A stretch of DNA of 64,000 nt from VFJQ01 sp044226525 (GTDB lineage: Bacteria; Verrucomicrobiota; Verrucomicrobiia; Chthoniobacterales; Chthoniobacteraceae): contig JBGAGV010000025.1 of assembly GCA_044226525.1 (NCBI GenBank), positions 71,344 to 135,343 of the forward strand. The letters are read 5' to 3'. Every line of letters begins with the position of its first letter. Within the stretch, counting starts at the first letter, position 1. The position numbers and the translations under genes are program-made. A model generated the notes under the pieces. The model did not search any database and was not told the DNA's origin. It worked only from the letters and a program-made list of their open reading frames with translations. This document shows, piece by piece, positions 16,161-23,640 of the stretch.

Positions 16161-16290
16161 GGGAGAGTGCCAAGGAGCCAGGATTCGAGAGCCAAGTGGA
16201 GCCGCGTTGCTGCCGCCATTGCAGAGGCGCCCTGATGGTCTTCGGCTTCCGCACCGGGCCACTTGGCTCCTGGCTCTGGTAACTTCTCCA
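16161..16290. repeat. Inverted repeat inside the metal ABC operon
   Basis: Left arm parts GAGCCAGGA (16175-16183) and GCCAAGTGG (16191-16199) are matched by one continuous right arm at 16259-16276, which is the reverse complement of both parts joined without the seven-base insert TTCGAGA. The 130-base space between ATPase and permease genes is otherwise empty. The paired-palindrome layout resembles the REPIN-like elements elsewhere in this window, but the sequence family differs. Confidence 0.6.
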
Positions 16291-17058
16291 TCATTCGTGC
16301 TCGTGGGTATGTCCCCGGCCTGCCACAATTCTCGGGCCGGCGAAGACCCTCGTTCCAAATGTCCGCTGGATATTTTCATCCGTGAACACTTCCCCAACCG
16401 GGCCGCTCGCGATGAGTTCGCCATTGAGAAGCAAGACGGAGTCAAAAATTTCCGGGACGCTCGCGAGGTCGTGGTGCGAGACGAGGAGCAATTTCCCCTG
16501 CGCACGCAGGGTGCGGAGAAGGTGCTTGAGGTTTTCCTGGTTGGGCTTGTCGAGGCCAGTGAAAGGTTCGTCGAGAAGGAAGACGTGCGCCTGCTGAGCG
16601 AGCGCCCGGGCGAGGAAGGCCCGCTGCTGCTGGCCTCCGGAAAGCGCGCTGACCTGCCGATCGACGAGATCTTCGAGTTGCATCAGGCGGATGGCGTCCT
16701 CCACCGCCTCGCTGTCGCCGCCGGAGAAAAAGCGCCACCAGCCGGTGCGCTGATAGCGGCCCATTTCGACCAGTCCGCGCACCGTGGTGGGGAAATCCCA
16801 GTCGATCTGCTCGCGCTGCGGCAGGTAGGCAAACTCGCTGTTCGGCCCATTGACGGCAAATCCGTGGAAAGAAATCGCGCCCGTCTCCCGCTCGAGCAAG
16901 CCCGCCAGCGATTTGAGCAGGGTGCTTTTGCCGGCACCGTTCGGCCCCAGCAACGCCACCGCGTGCCCGCATTGCGCGCCGAAGCTGAGATGATGCAGCG
17001 CCGGGACGCGATTATAAGCTACGGTGAGGTCGCTGACGACAAGCTGATGGTCGGACAT
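16291..17058 (-). CDS. Metal ABC transporter ATPase (Zn/Mn-type)
   Basis: 255-residue ATPase of the ZnuC/MntA/SitB-type group. Walker A is GPNGAGKST (38-46); YLPQREQIDWDFPTTV is the Q-loop region with the IDWDFP hallmark of manganese/zinc importers; the signature is LSGGQQQR and Walker B is VFLLDEPFTGLD. The C-terminus ends GHTHEHE, a short His-rich tail that might bind metal. It partners the ABC-3 permease downstream and the binding protein two genes upstream. The exact metal is not decided by sequence; the IDWDFP motif and the binding-protein ligands are compatible with either Zn or Mn. Confidence 0.93.
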   Translation of the reverse strand: MSDHQLVVSDLTVAYNRVPALHHLSFGAQCGHAVALLGPNGAGKSTLLKSLAGLLERETGAISFHGFAVNGPNSEFAYLPQREQIDWDFPTTVRGLVEMGRYQRTGWWRFFSGGDSEAVEDAIRLMQLEDLVDRQVSALSGGQQQRAFLARALAQQAHVFLLDEPFTGLDKPNQENLKHLLRTLRAQGKLLLVSHHDLASVPEIFDSVLLLNGELIASGPVGEVFTDENIQRTFGTRVFAGPRIVAGRGHTHEHE

Positions 17059-17063
17059 CGGGG

Positions 17064-17483
17064 CTATTGGAAGGTCAGCACTTTCGGTGTGGGGCCAGTG
17101 CCCCAGATCGTGGCGGTGTGTTCGTTGCTGGCGGGGTCGGTCAGGACCACGCGGGCCGCAGAAAGTGGGGCATCTTCCGGCCAGCCGATCTCAAAAAGCA
17201 GGTCCACGCCCTCGGCGGGCCAGCGCAGCGACAACTCGACGTCGAGGCTCGATCCCGGCGCATCGGCGGAGAAGATTGGTTTACCGAGATGCTGAATGCG
17301 CACGGTTTTCGGCGGCGTGGTGAAACGCAACTCGATTGGAACTTGCAGATGCTCGGTCGCTTTCGCCGGGGCGGGTGTTGCAGTCATCACGACCGCGGCA
17401 CGCGTCAACCGCTGCACGGGAAAGCCGAGCAGGCCGATGACCAGGAAAGCGAGGAGAGCGTTGAGCAGGGGCGAGCCTCTCAT
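17064..17483 (-). CDS. Small membrane-anchored or secreted protein in metal-uptake operon (unknown function)
   Basis: 139-residue protein with an N-terminal hydrophobic segment (LLNALLAFLVIGLLGFPVQRL, about 6-26) that serves as anchor or uncleaved signal. The exported part is predicted mainly beta (LQVPIELRFTTPPKTVRIQH, LDVELSLRWP, AARVVLTDP), suggesting a small Ig- or jelly-roll-like domain. There are no cysteines or His clusters, so direct metal binding is not evident. It is encoded between the binding protein (adjacent, no gap) and the ATPase (5-base gap), so it is co-expressed with the importer and may be an accessory to it. I do not recognise the family. Confidence 0.75.
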   Translation of the reverse strand: MRGSPLLNALLAFLVIGLLGFPVQRLTRAAVVMTATPAPAKATEHLQVPIELRFTTPPKTVRIQHLGKPIFSADAPGSSLDVELSLRWPAEGVDLLFEIGWPEDAPLSAARVVLTDPASNEHTATIWGTGPTPKVLTFQ

Positions 17484-18356
17484 TTACTTCAGTGCATCGA
17501 CGATCGCGTTCACGTTGTGCTTCATCATGCCTTCGTAGGTCGCCGCCTCGCCCGGCCCCAGGCCGTCGGCATACAGCTCCGCGCCGATCTTCGCCCCGGT
17601 CTCGCGGGTGATCTCCTTGAGCACTTTCGGATTCTCGATCGACTCGGGAAAGATCGCCTTCACTCCCTGAGTCTTGATGGCCGCAATGATCTCCGCGACT
17701 TTTTTCGACGAAGGTTGATCCGAACTCGAAACGCCTTCGATCGCGTAAATGGTAAAACCGTTCTCCTGCGCGAAATACTGGAAAGCATCGTGCGACGTGA
17801 CGAGCTTGCGCCGATCCCGCGGCAACTCGGCCACCCGCGCTTTCACCCAGTCCTGCAAGGCGTCGAGCTTCGCGAGATACGCGTCTGCGTTTTTGGAGAA
17901 AGCCGCCTTATCCTCGGGGCTGATGTTGCTGAGTTGATCGCGCACGACTTTCGCCGCCCGTTTCACGTTGGCTACGGAGTGCCACCAGTGTGGGTCCTCC
18001 ACCACCGCACCGTCCTCTTTCATCCTGAGCGAGGAAAACTGATTGCCGACTTCGACAATGTTCCCTTGCCCACCTGTCGCTTCTTTCAGTTTATTTACAT
18101 AACCTTCGAGATGCTTGGCGGACAGGAGCACGAGCTGGCTCTTCGAAACCGTCACCAGGTCGGCCGGTTGCGGTTCGAACTCGTGCGGATCCATGCCGGG
18201 TTTGATATGACCTGTCACCATCACGCGACCACCGCCCACTTTCTGGGCGATTTCCGTGAGAACCGTCGAGAAGGTGGAAACACGAATCGCCTCCGCGCCA
18301 TGGCCGATATTCGCGACGAGCAAGGCGGCGATGGCGGAAGCTAGATGCAAGTTCAT
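17484..18356 (-). CDS. Metal ABC transporter substrate-binding protein (ZnuA/MntC/TroA-like cluster A-I)
   Basis: 290-residue periplasmic metal-binding protein. A signal peptide ends near Ala21-Ala23. Expected ligands are visible: His58 (MDPHEFEP), His123/His126 (DPHWWHS), His189 (TSHDAFQYF) and an Asp near 265 (YADGLG). The two His-rich sites and the long linking helix fit the TroA fold. A ZnuA-type long His/Asp loop is missing, so Mn, Zn or Fe are all possible. The start at 18356 is preferred over 18395 because it puts the charged residue directly before the hydrophobic signal core. It is the first gene of the metal operon, transcribed away from prmC. Confidence 0.92.
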   Translation of the reverse strand: MNLHLASAIAALLVANIGHGAEAIRVSTFSTVLTEIAQKVGGGRVMVTGHIKPGMDPHEFEPQPADLVTVSKSQLVLLSAKHLEGYVNKLKEATGGQGNIVEVGNQFSSLRMKEDGAVVEDPHWWHSVANVKRAAKVVRDQLSNISPEDKAAFSKNADAYLAKLDALQDWVKARVAELPRDRRKLVTSHDAFQYFAQENGFTIYAIEGVSSSDQPSSKKVAEIIAAIKTQGVKAIFPESIENPKVLKEITRETGAKIGAELYADGLGPGEAATYEGMMKHNVNAIVDALK

Positions 18357-18439
18357 GGCATCTTGAGCGTAGATCAACTTTGCCGCCGTGTGCAAATAAA
18401 TTGCGCATTTGGCCCCGGCGCATACATCCCCGCGCGCTC
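18357..18439. promoter_or_regulatory. Divergent control region between metal operon and prmC
   Basis: This 83-base region lies between divergently transcribed genes and must contain both promoters. An AT-rich interrupted palindrome GCAA-ATAAA-TTGC is present inside GTGCAAATAAATTGCGCA, and a partly overlapping CAAAT...ATTTG pair. Such a site could be an operator for a Zur/MntR-like repressor, but it does not match a consensus that I can name, so the assignment is weak. Confidence 0.3.
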
Positions 18440-19267
18440 ATGAAATCCGTGCTCGAGGTCATCCAATCCACCACCGACTTTTTCCGCAAACGCGGGGTCG
18501 AGAGCGCGCGCCTGAACATCGAGCATCTCCTCGCGCACGTGCTCGGCAAGAAGCGGATGGACCTTTATCTCGAATTCGACCGACCGCTCGGCGATCGCGA
18601 GCTCGATCCTCTTCGCGAGCTGGTGCGTCGCCGGGCCGAAGGCGAGCCGCTCCAGCACCTGCTTGGCACCGCGGAATTTTATGGGCGCGTCTTCCGGTGC
18701 GACGCCCGGGCTCTCGTGCCGCGCCCGGAGACCGAGCAGCTTTGCGAGGAAATCATCAAAGGTGGCCCCGCCCGGCGCATTGTGGATGTCGGAACCGGCA
18801 GCGGCGTCATCGCGCTCACCCTCGCACTCGAATTTCCGGAAGCCCGCGTCGAAGCCGTGGACGCCTCTGGAGAAGCTCTTTCCCTCGCCCGGGAAAACGC
18901 CGAGCGTCTCGGCCTCGGCGAGCGTGTGCGTTTCACCCCGAGCGACCTCCTCTCTGCCGTCGAGGGCGAGTGCGACCTGCTCGTAGCCAATCTACCCTAT
19001 ATCGCCAGCGGCGAAATTCCCGATCTCTCTCGTGAAGTGCAGCGCGACCCCTTGCAAGCCCTGGACGGCGGCGAGGACGGTCTGCGCCTCATCGAACGTC
19101 TTGCCGACCAGGCTCCCGCTCATCTGCGCGGCCGGTTGGCGCTGGAGATCGGCCATGGACAGGCTCCGGCGGTCGCCGCCTTGCTGGCCGCGCGGAATTT
19201 TCAAGACATCCGGCCTCGGAACGACTACGAGGGCCGCGAACGATTCGTCTTCGCAACATATGGATAA
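18440..19267 (+). CDS. prmC: Peptide chain release factor N5-glutamine methyltransferase
   Basis: 275-residue enzyme that methylates the GGQ glutamine of release factors RF1/RF2 using S-adenosylmethionine. The N-terminal helical domain (1-85) includes GEPLQHLLGTAEFYG. The SAM site is DVGTGSG (116-122) and the catalytic NPPY-type motif appears as NLPY (184-187), an accepted variant. The start at 18440 is chosen for the usual PrmC N-terminus (MKSVLEVIQSTTDFFRKRG). Its last eight bases overlap murA, so the two are translationally coupled. In many bacteria prmC lies next to prfA and murA, and the prmC-murA order fits that arrangement. Confidence 0.94.
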   Translation: MKSVLEVIQSTTDFFRKRGVESARLNIEHLLAHVLGKKRMDLYLEFDRPLGDRELDPLRELVRRRAEGEPLQHLLGTAEFYGRVFRCDARALVPRPETEQLCEEIIKGGPARRIVDVGTGSGVIALTLALEFPEARVEAVDASGEALSLARENAERLGLGERVRFTPSDLLSAVEGECDLLVANLPYIASGEIPDLSREVQRDPLQALDGGEDGLRLIERLADQAPAHLRGRLALEIGHGQAPAVAALLAARNFQDIRPRNDYEGRERFVFATYG

Positions 19268-20525
19268 AATTCTCGTCCACGGCGGCCACAAACTGAACGG
19301 CTCCATTCGCATTTCCGGCTCGAAGAACTCCGCACTGCCCATTCTGGCGGCCGCGTTGCTCACGAAGGAGCAGGTCACCATTCATCATGTGCCGGACCTC
19401 TCGGACATCCATTACATGCTCCAGATCCTCGCCTCGCTCGGCTGCGAAGTCGAGCGCGCCAGCGGCACCGTCACCATCAAGGCGGAAAAAATCACCACCG
19501 AGGCCCCCTACGAGATCGTGCGCAAGATGCGCGCCTCGGTCTGCGTGCTTGGCCCGCTGCTCGGGCGCGAAAAGGAAGCCACCGTGTCGCTGCCTGGCGG
19601 CTGCGTCATTGGCGATCGCCCCATTGATCTTCATCTCAAAGGCTTCCAGGCTCTCGGTGCCGCCCACCGCATCGATGCAGGCAACGTAAAAGTCTTCGCC
19701 GGCGAACTCAAAGGCGGCGTGGTCAACCTGCGGGGCAAATTCGGCCCGACCGTTCTCGGCACCGATAATGTGATGATGGCCGCCGTGCTGGCCGATGGTG
19801 TCACCGTGATCGAAAGCGCCGCAGCCGAGCCGGAAGTAGTCGATCTCGCGAATTTCCTGAACGCGATGGGCGCCAAGATCGAAGGCGCGGGCACCCGCCG
19901 CATCATCATCGAAGGAGTGAAAGAGCTGCATGGCACCGAACACGAGGTCATCCCGGACCGCATCGAAGCCGGCACATATCTCGTCGCGGGCGCCATCGCG
20001 GGGGAAAAAGTGACCCTCAAGCGCGTCCGCCCCGAGCATCTGGAATCGGTCAGCGAGTTGCTCGGTGGCGCTGGTTACAAGGTGGAATCGAGCGAAGACG
20101 CCATGACCATCCATGGCAACGGCGGACCGAAATCGCTCCAGATCACGACCGAGCCGTATCCCGGTTTCCCGACCGATATGCAGGCGCAGATGTGCGCTCT
20201 GCTCGCCAAGAGCAGCGGCATCAGCGTGGTGACCGATACAATTTTCCCGCAACGCTTTATGCACGTCTCGGAACTCAAACGCATGGGTGCCGACATCGAG
20301 CTCAACAACGGCACCGCCATTGTGAAGGGCGTGGAACGGCTTGGTGGCGCTCCGGTCATGGCCAGCGACCTCCGCGCTTCGGCCGCCTTGGTTCTCGCCG
20401 GGCTCCACGCCGACGGCATCACCGAAGTAAACCGGGTCTATCACATCGACCGTGGCTACGAGGGGATCGACGACAAGCTCAACCAGCTCGGCGCGCGCAT
20501 CGAACGGGTCAAAGTGAAGGCGTAA
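19260..20525 (+). CDS. murA: UDP-N-acetylglucosamine 1-carboxyvinyltransferase
   Basis: 421-residue MurA, catalysing the first committed step of peptidoglycan synthesis (enolpyruvyl transfer from PEP to UDP-GlcNAc) in the cytosol. Lys22 (GSKNSALPI) and the PEP-reactive Cys115 (LPGGCVIGDRP) are both at the positions seen in the Escherichia coli enzyme; the Cys means normal fosfomycin sensitivity of the active site. The C-terminal half has RIEAGTYL and the terminal HIDRGYEGIDDKLNQLGA. It starts at ATG 19260 within the last codons of prmC (ATGGATAA overlap). A 7-bp hairpin follows the stop codon. Confidence 0.97.
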   Translation: MDKILVHGGHKLNGSIRISGSKNSALPILAAALLTKEQVTIHHVPDLSDIHYMLQILASLGCEVERASGTVTIKAEKITTEAPYEIVRKMRASVCVLGPLLGREKEATVSLPGGCVIGDRPIDLHLKGFQALGAAHRIDAGNVKVFAGELKGGVVNLRGKFGPTVLGTDNVMMAAVLADGVTVIESAAAEPEVVDLANFLNAMGAKIEGAGTRRIIIEGVKELHGTEHEVIPDRIEAGTYLVAGAIAGEKVTLKRVRPEHLESVSELLGGAGYKVESSEDAMTIHGNGGPKSLQITTEPYPGFPTDMQAQMCALLAKSSGISVVTDTIFPQRFMHVSELKRMGADIELNNGTAIVKGVERLGGAPVMASDLRASAALVLAGLHADGITEVNRVYHIDRGYEGIDDKLNQLGARIERVKVKA

Positions 20526-20535
20526 GGATGCCCCT

Positions 20536-20553
20536 GTCGGGGACAGCCCCGAC
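20536..20553 (+). terminator. Hairpin after murA
   Basis: GTCGGGG (20536-20542) and CCCCGAC (20547-20553) form a perfect 7-bp GC-rich stem with a four-base loop ten bases after the murA stop codon. No T-run follows, so it may act as a pause, mRNA-end structure or weak terminator. Confidence 0.4.
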
Positions 20554-20616
20554 GTGTCAGTGGCCCAAAATCCGCTGGACCATCAGGGCAGATCGGCCTA
20601 TACGCCGCCACTCCTC

Positions 20617-21519
20617 ATGCCGAAACGGTTCCACCCTTACCTTTTGGGTCTCGCCCTGCTCGTCGCCGGGCGTGCCGCGCATGGCCAGAGCACGGCCTAT
20701 CGGAGCAGCGAGGAGTTTGCCGCTTACGCCATGAAGCTGCGGGAGGCTGCCCTCGCGGCCATCGAGCCCCGCATCTCGATTCCCACCTCCGCTCGAACCA
20801 CCACGACGGGAGGGGCTTACCAATGGAAACAAGGTATCGTCACCACCATTTTCTGGTGCGGTGAAAATGCCTCGGTCAACAACCCGGTCCATAACCACGC
20901 GTCGAGTTGGGACCTGAACTGGGCGGCCAATTTCGGAGGTTACGACAACCCCGATCCGGACGCCCGGGTGCGCGATAGCCAGGACTACCGTCCGAAGGCT
21001 TTCATCCCTCGCCAGAACCCGTTTTATTTCGCGCTCCCCTACAACGACGTCACTCAAGGCACGACCAAGTCGGAAGCCCGCACCGTCATTCCGTGGTTCC
21101 GCAGTGTCTTCGTCCGGGAAGGCCAGAGCGTGCTGCGTGATCGCTGGATCGCCGTGCGCAAACTCGGTAGCGGACGGATTGCCTATGCGCAATGGGGCGA
21201 TTGCGGCCCTTTCCGCACCGACCACTGGCAATACGTCTTCGGCAATGAAAAGCCGAAGCCGAACCTCAACGGCGGTGCCGGCCTCGATGTCTCTCCTGCC
21301 GTGCGCGATTACCTCGGCCTCGCCAATACGGATGTGACCGACTGGCGTTTTGTCGAAGCACGCGAAGTTCCGCCCGGCCCTTGGCGCAAATACGGCGAAA
21401 ACAATCCTTTCGTGCAACAGGCTCGCCAGGCGGCTGATCCCGTCGCGAAGAACGTGACCAACCGCAAGGAAGCGACCGCGGCCGTCACCGAAGTGGTTCC
21501 TCGAGTGATCGTCCGCTGA
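20617..21519 (+). CDS. Secreted RlpA-like double-psi beta-barrel protein (putative)
   Basis: 300-residue exported protein with signal peptide MPKRFHPYLLGLALLVAGRA and likely cleavage near HG-QS. The C-terminal half has AYAQWGDCGPFRTDHWQYVF followed by GAGLDVSPAVRDYLGL, which follows the RlpA/DPBB pattern 'GPF ... DLSPAAxxxLG'; that fold occurs in lytic transglycosylases and expansins. The middle region (TTIFWCGENASVNNPVHNHASSW) is not recognised. Function may be peptidoglycan-associated, in keeping with the murA neighbourhood, but catalytic Asp placement is uncertain. The start at 20617 is chosen because it begins the signal peptide. Confidence 0.68.
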   Translation: MPKRFHPYLLGLALLVAGRAAHGQSTAYRSSEEFAAYAMKLREAALAAIEPRISIPTSARTTTTGGAYQWKQGIVTTIFWCGENASVNNPVHNHASSWDLNWAANFGGYDNPDPDARVRDSQDYRPKAFIPRQNPFYFALPYNDVTQGTTKSEARTVIPWFRSVFVREGQSVLRDRWIAVRKLGSGRIAYAQWGDCGPFRTDHWQYVFGNEKPKPNLNGGAGLDVSPAVRDYLGLANTDVTDWRFVEAREVPPGPWRKYGENNPFVQQARQAADPVAKNVTNRKEATAAVTEVVPRVIVR

Positions 21520-21592
21520 GCGGAAGAACGTGTTGCAAAAAAACACGGCCGGAGGACGCCGGGGGAATCAGAGCCTTCGATAGGAAAAGCGA

Positions 21593-23551
21593 CTATGCCG
21601 ACTTAGCCGCGGCCCCGAGCGCCTTGCGGATGGTGCGTAGGAGCTTCTCGGCGCTGTAGGGCTTCTCGAGGAAGTGACGCACGCCTAGTGCCACGAGTTC
21701 CTGCATCGACTCCTTCTGAATGTGTCCGCTCGACACCACCACGCGCACATCCGAGCCGAGGCGGCGCAGGTTGCGCACAAGCTTGATACCGTCCATCTGC
21801 GCCATCGCCAGATCGGTCACGATGAGCGAAATATCGTCGCGCCGGCTGAAATACACGGCCAACGCATCGCTGCCATCTTCGGCGGTGAAACAGCGGTAGC
21901 CATTCGAGTCCAGCGTGGAGACGAGCGCTTCGCGGATCGGCGCTTCGTCATCGACCACCAGAATGCGTTCGCCCTGGCCAAGTTCGATGGGCTCGGCCGA
22001 TTCTCCGGTGCCTTCGGCGGTGCCCGAACGTGTCGCCGGCAGAAAGACCTTGAAGGTTGTCCCCTTGCCTACCTCACTCTGCAAGGTGAGGAAGCCATCG
22101 TGGCTCTTGATGATCCCAATGACCGTCGCCAAGCCGAGACCGGTTCCCTTGCCCGGCTCTTTCGTCGTGAAGAACGGATCGAAAATCTTGTCCTGCACTT
22201 CAGGCGACATGCCGGTCCCAGTGTCGGTCACGCTCACGACTACGTGCGAACCAAGCTTCGCGCCCGGGTTCATGCTCGCGAAGTGCTGGTCCACTTCCAT
22301 GTTCTCCGCTGTGATCGTCAGCGCACGCGCCGGCTCCGGACCATTCTCCGGCGTGGGCACCGTCATGATCGCGTCGCGCGCATTCACGCACAGATTCAGG
22401 AACACCTGATGAAGCTGCGTGGGATCGCCCGAGATCAGCCACAGATCGCGCGGCACATGCGTCTGGATCTCGATGCTGCGCGGGAAGGTCTGCGCCATGA
22501 TCTTCGAGAGATCGCCCAGTAGATGCTTCGCCTGCACTGCCACCCGCTGACCTTCCGCGCCACGGGCGAAAGTGAGCACCTGCTTCACCACGCCGGAGCC
22601 GCGCTCCGCACTGCTCTCGATGATCTTGAGCATCCGCTGCGCATCCTCATCGTGCTCAATCGAGCGCTTCAGCAAGCCTGAAGCCATCAGGATCGGCGAC
22701 AGGATGTTGTTCAAATCGTGGGCAATGCCGCTCGCCAGCGTGCCGATGGATTCCAAGCGCTGCGCCCGCAGGAACTGTTTCTCAAACTGCCGCGCGTTCG
22801 TGGTGTCGGTATTGATCGCGAGAATCTTGGAAGGCCGGCCGCTCTCGTCCCGAATCAAGGTCCAGCGGCTGTTCACATAGACTTCCTTGCCGTCCTTGGT
22901 GCGCTGCTTGAGTTCACCGGTCCATTCACCTTTCTCGATCAGCTCGACGAGATTTTCGCCCAGCGCATTCGCGTCGGTCACAAACAACTCGCTCACGCGC
23001 TTGTCGAGCGCCTCCTCGATCATCCAGCCGTAGAGCCGCTCCGCTCCGCGGTTCCAGAAAAGCACCCGCTCATCGAGCGTGTGCAGGACGATGGCGTCCG
23101 AAGCAAAATCCAGCATCTCCGCCTGCTCCCGCATCTGCTGCTCGGCGAGATATTGCGCCGTGCGATCCAGCGTGATGACCAGCACCCCGGTCTGCCCGCG
23201 AAACGGAATCTCCAGCCACGTGCTCTCGACCTCCATGATGGTCCCGTTTTTGGTGCGGTGCCGCCAGTGAAAGGTCTTGTTGGGCCCGGGCGTGGGGTCG
23301 TTTTTCGCGGTCGTGCGATACTGCCGCAGCCGCTGAATATCGTCGGGGGTCCGGAGATCCTCGATGGTCATGCCGAGGAATTCCTCCTCGGACCAGCCAT
23401 ACTTGAGAACCGCCGCCTGGTTTACCGCGATGATGAACAGCGTCTCATTATCAAACACCCACATGGGCAGCGGATTGGCATGGAAGAACAGGCGGAAGGC
23501 GGCATCGCTTTCCAGAGAAAGGGTTTCACTCACGTCGGAGTCGGCAAACAT
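21593..23551 (-). CDS. Hybrid sensor histidine kinase (PAS-PAS-HisKA-HATPase-REC)
   Basis: 652-residue cytosolic hybrid kinase. PAS 1 is about 15-135, PAS 2 about 145-255. The phospho-acceptor His278 lies in LASGIAHDLNNILSP; this HDLNN form is typical of NtrB-like kinases. The ATPase domain has N-box NLCVNARDAI, G1 VTDTGTGM and GKGTGLGLATV. A C-terminal receiver domain (about 525-645) has VVDDEAP and an Asp in VTDLAMAQMDG. There are no membrane segments. The GTG at 23587 would add 12 residues; ATG 23551 is preferred. No cognate response regulator is adjacent. It is convergent with the RlpA-like gene and divergent from the GreA-like gene. Confidence 0.94.
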   Translation of the reverse strand: MFADSDVSETLSLESDAAFRLFFHANPLPMWVFDNETLFIIAVNQAAVLKYGWSEEEFLGMTIEDLRTPDDIQRLRQYRTTAKNDPTPGPNKTFHWRHRTKNGTIMEVESTWLEIPFRGQTGVLVITLDRTAQYLAEQQMREQAEMLDFASDAIVLHTLDERVLFWNRGAERLYGWMIEEALDKRVSELFVTDANALGENLVELIEKGEWTGELKQRTKDGKEVYVNSRWTLIRDESGRPSKILAINTDTTNARQFEKQFLRAQRLESIGTLASGIAHDLNNILSPILMASGLLKRSIEHDEDAQRMLKIIESSAERGSGVVKQVLTFARGAEGQRVAVQAKHLLGDLSKIMAQTFPRSIEIQTHVPRDLWLISGDPTQLHQVFLNLCVNARDAIMTVPTPENGPEPARALTITAENMEVDQHFASMNPGAKLGSHVVVSVTDTGTGMSPEVQDKIFDPFFTTKEPGKGTGLGLATVIGIIKSHDGFLTLQSEVGKGTTFKVFLPATRSGTAEGTGESAEPIELGQGERILVVDDEAPIREALVSTLDSNGYRCFTAEDGSDALAVYFSRRDDISLIVTDLAMAQMDGIKLVRNLRRLGSDVRVVVSSGHIQKESMQELVALGVRHFLEKPYSAEKLLRTIRKALGAAAKSA

Positions 23552-23640
23552 GGACGGGATTGAGAAAGCCAGAATAATGCCGCGCACGGCCCGGAAATTC
23601 GATTGCCCCTCCTCGCCGCCCTCGTATGGTCCGCGCCCCT

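Noticed and set aside
19089..20444. 451-codon minus-strand frame opposite murA
   Set aside because: murA is certain from Cys115 and the overall family match; the antisense product resembles nothing.
20557..21546. Long open frame on the minus strand opposite the RlpA-like gene
   Set aside because: It is the antisense of a high-GC coding gene; its product lacks any domain, while the plus strand has a signal peptide and a recognisable fold.
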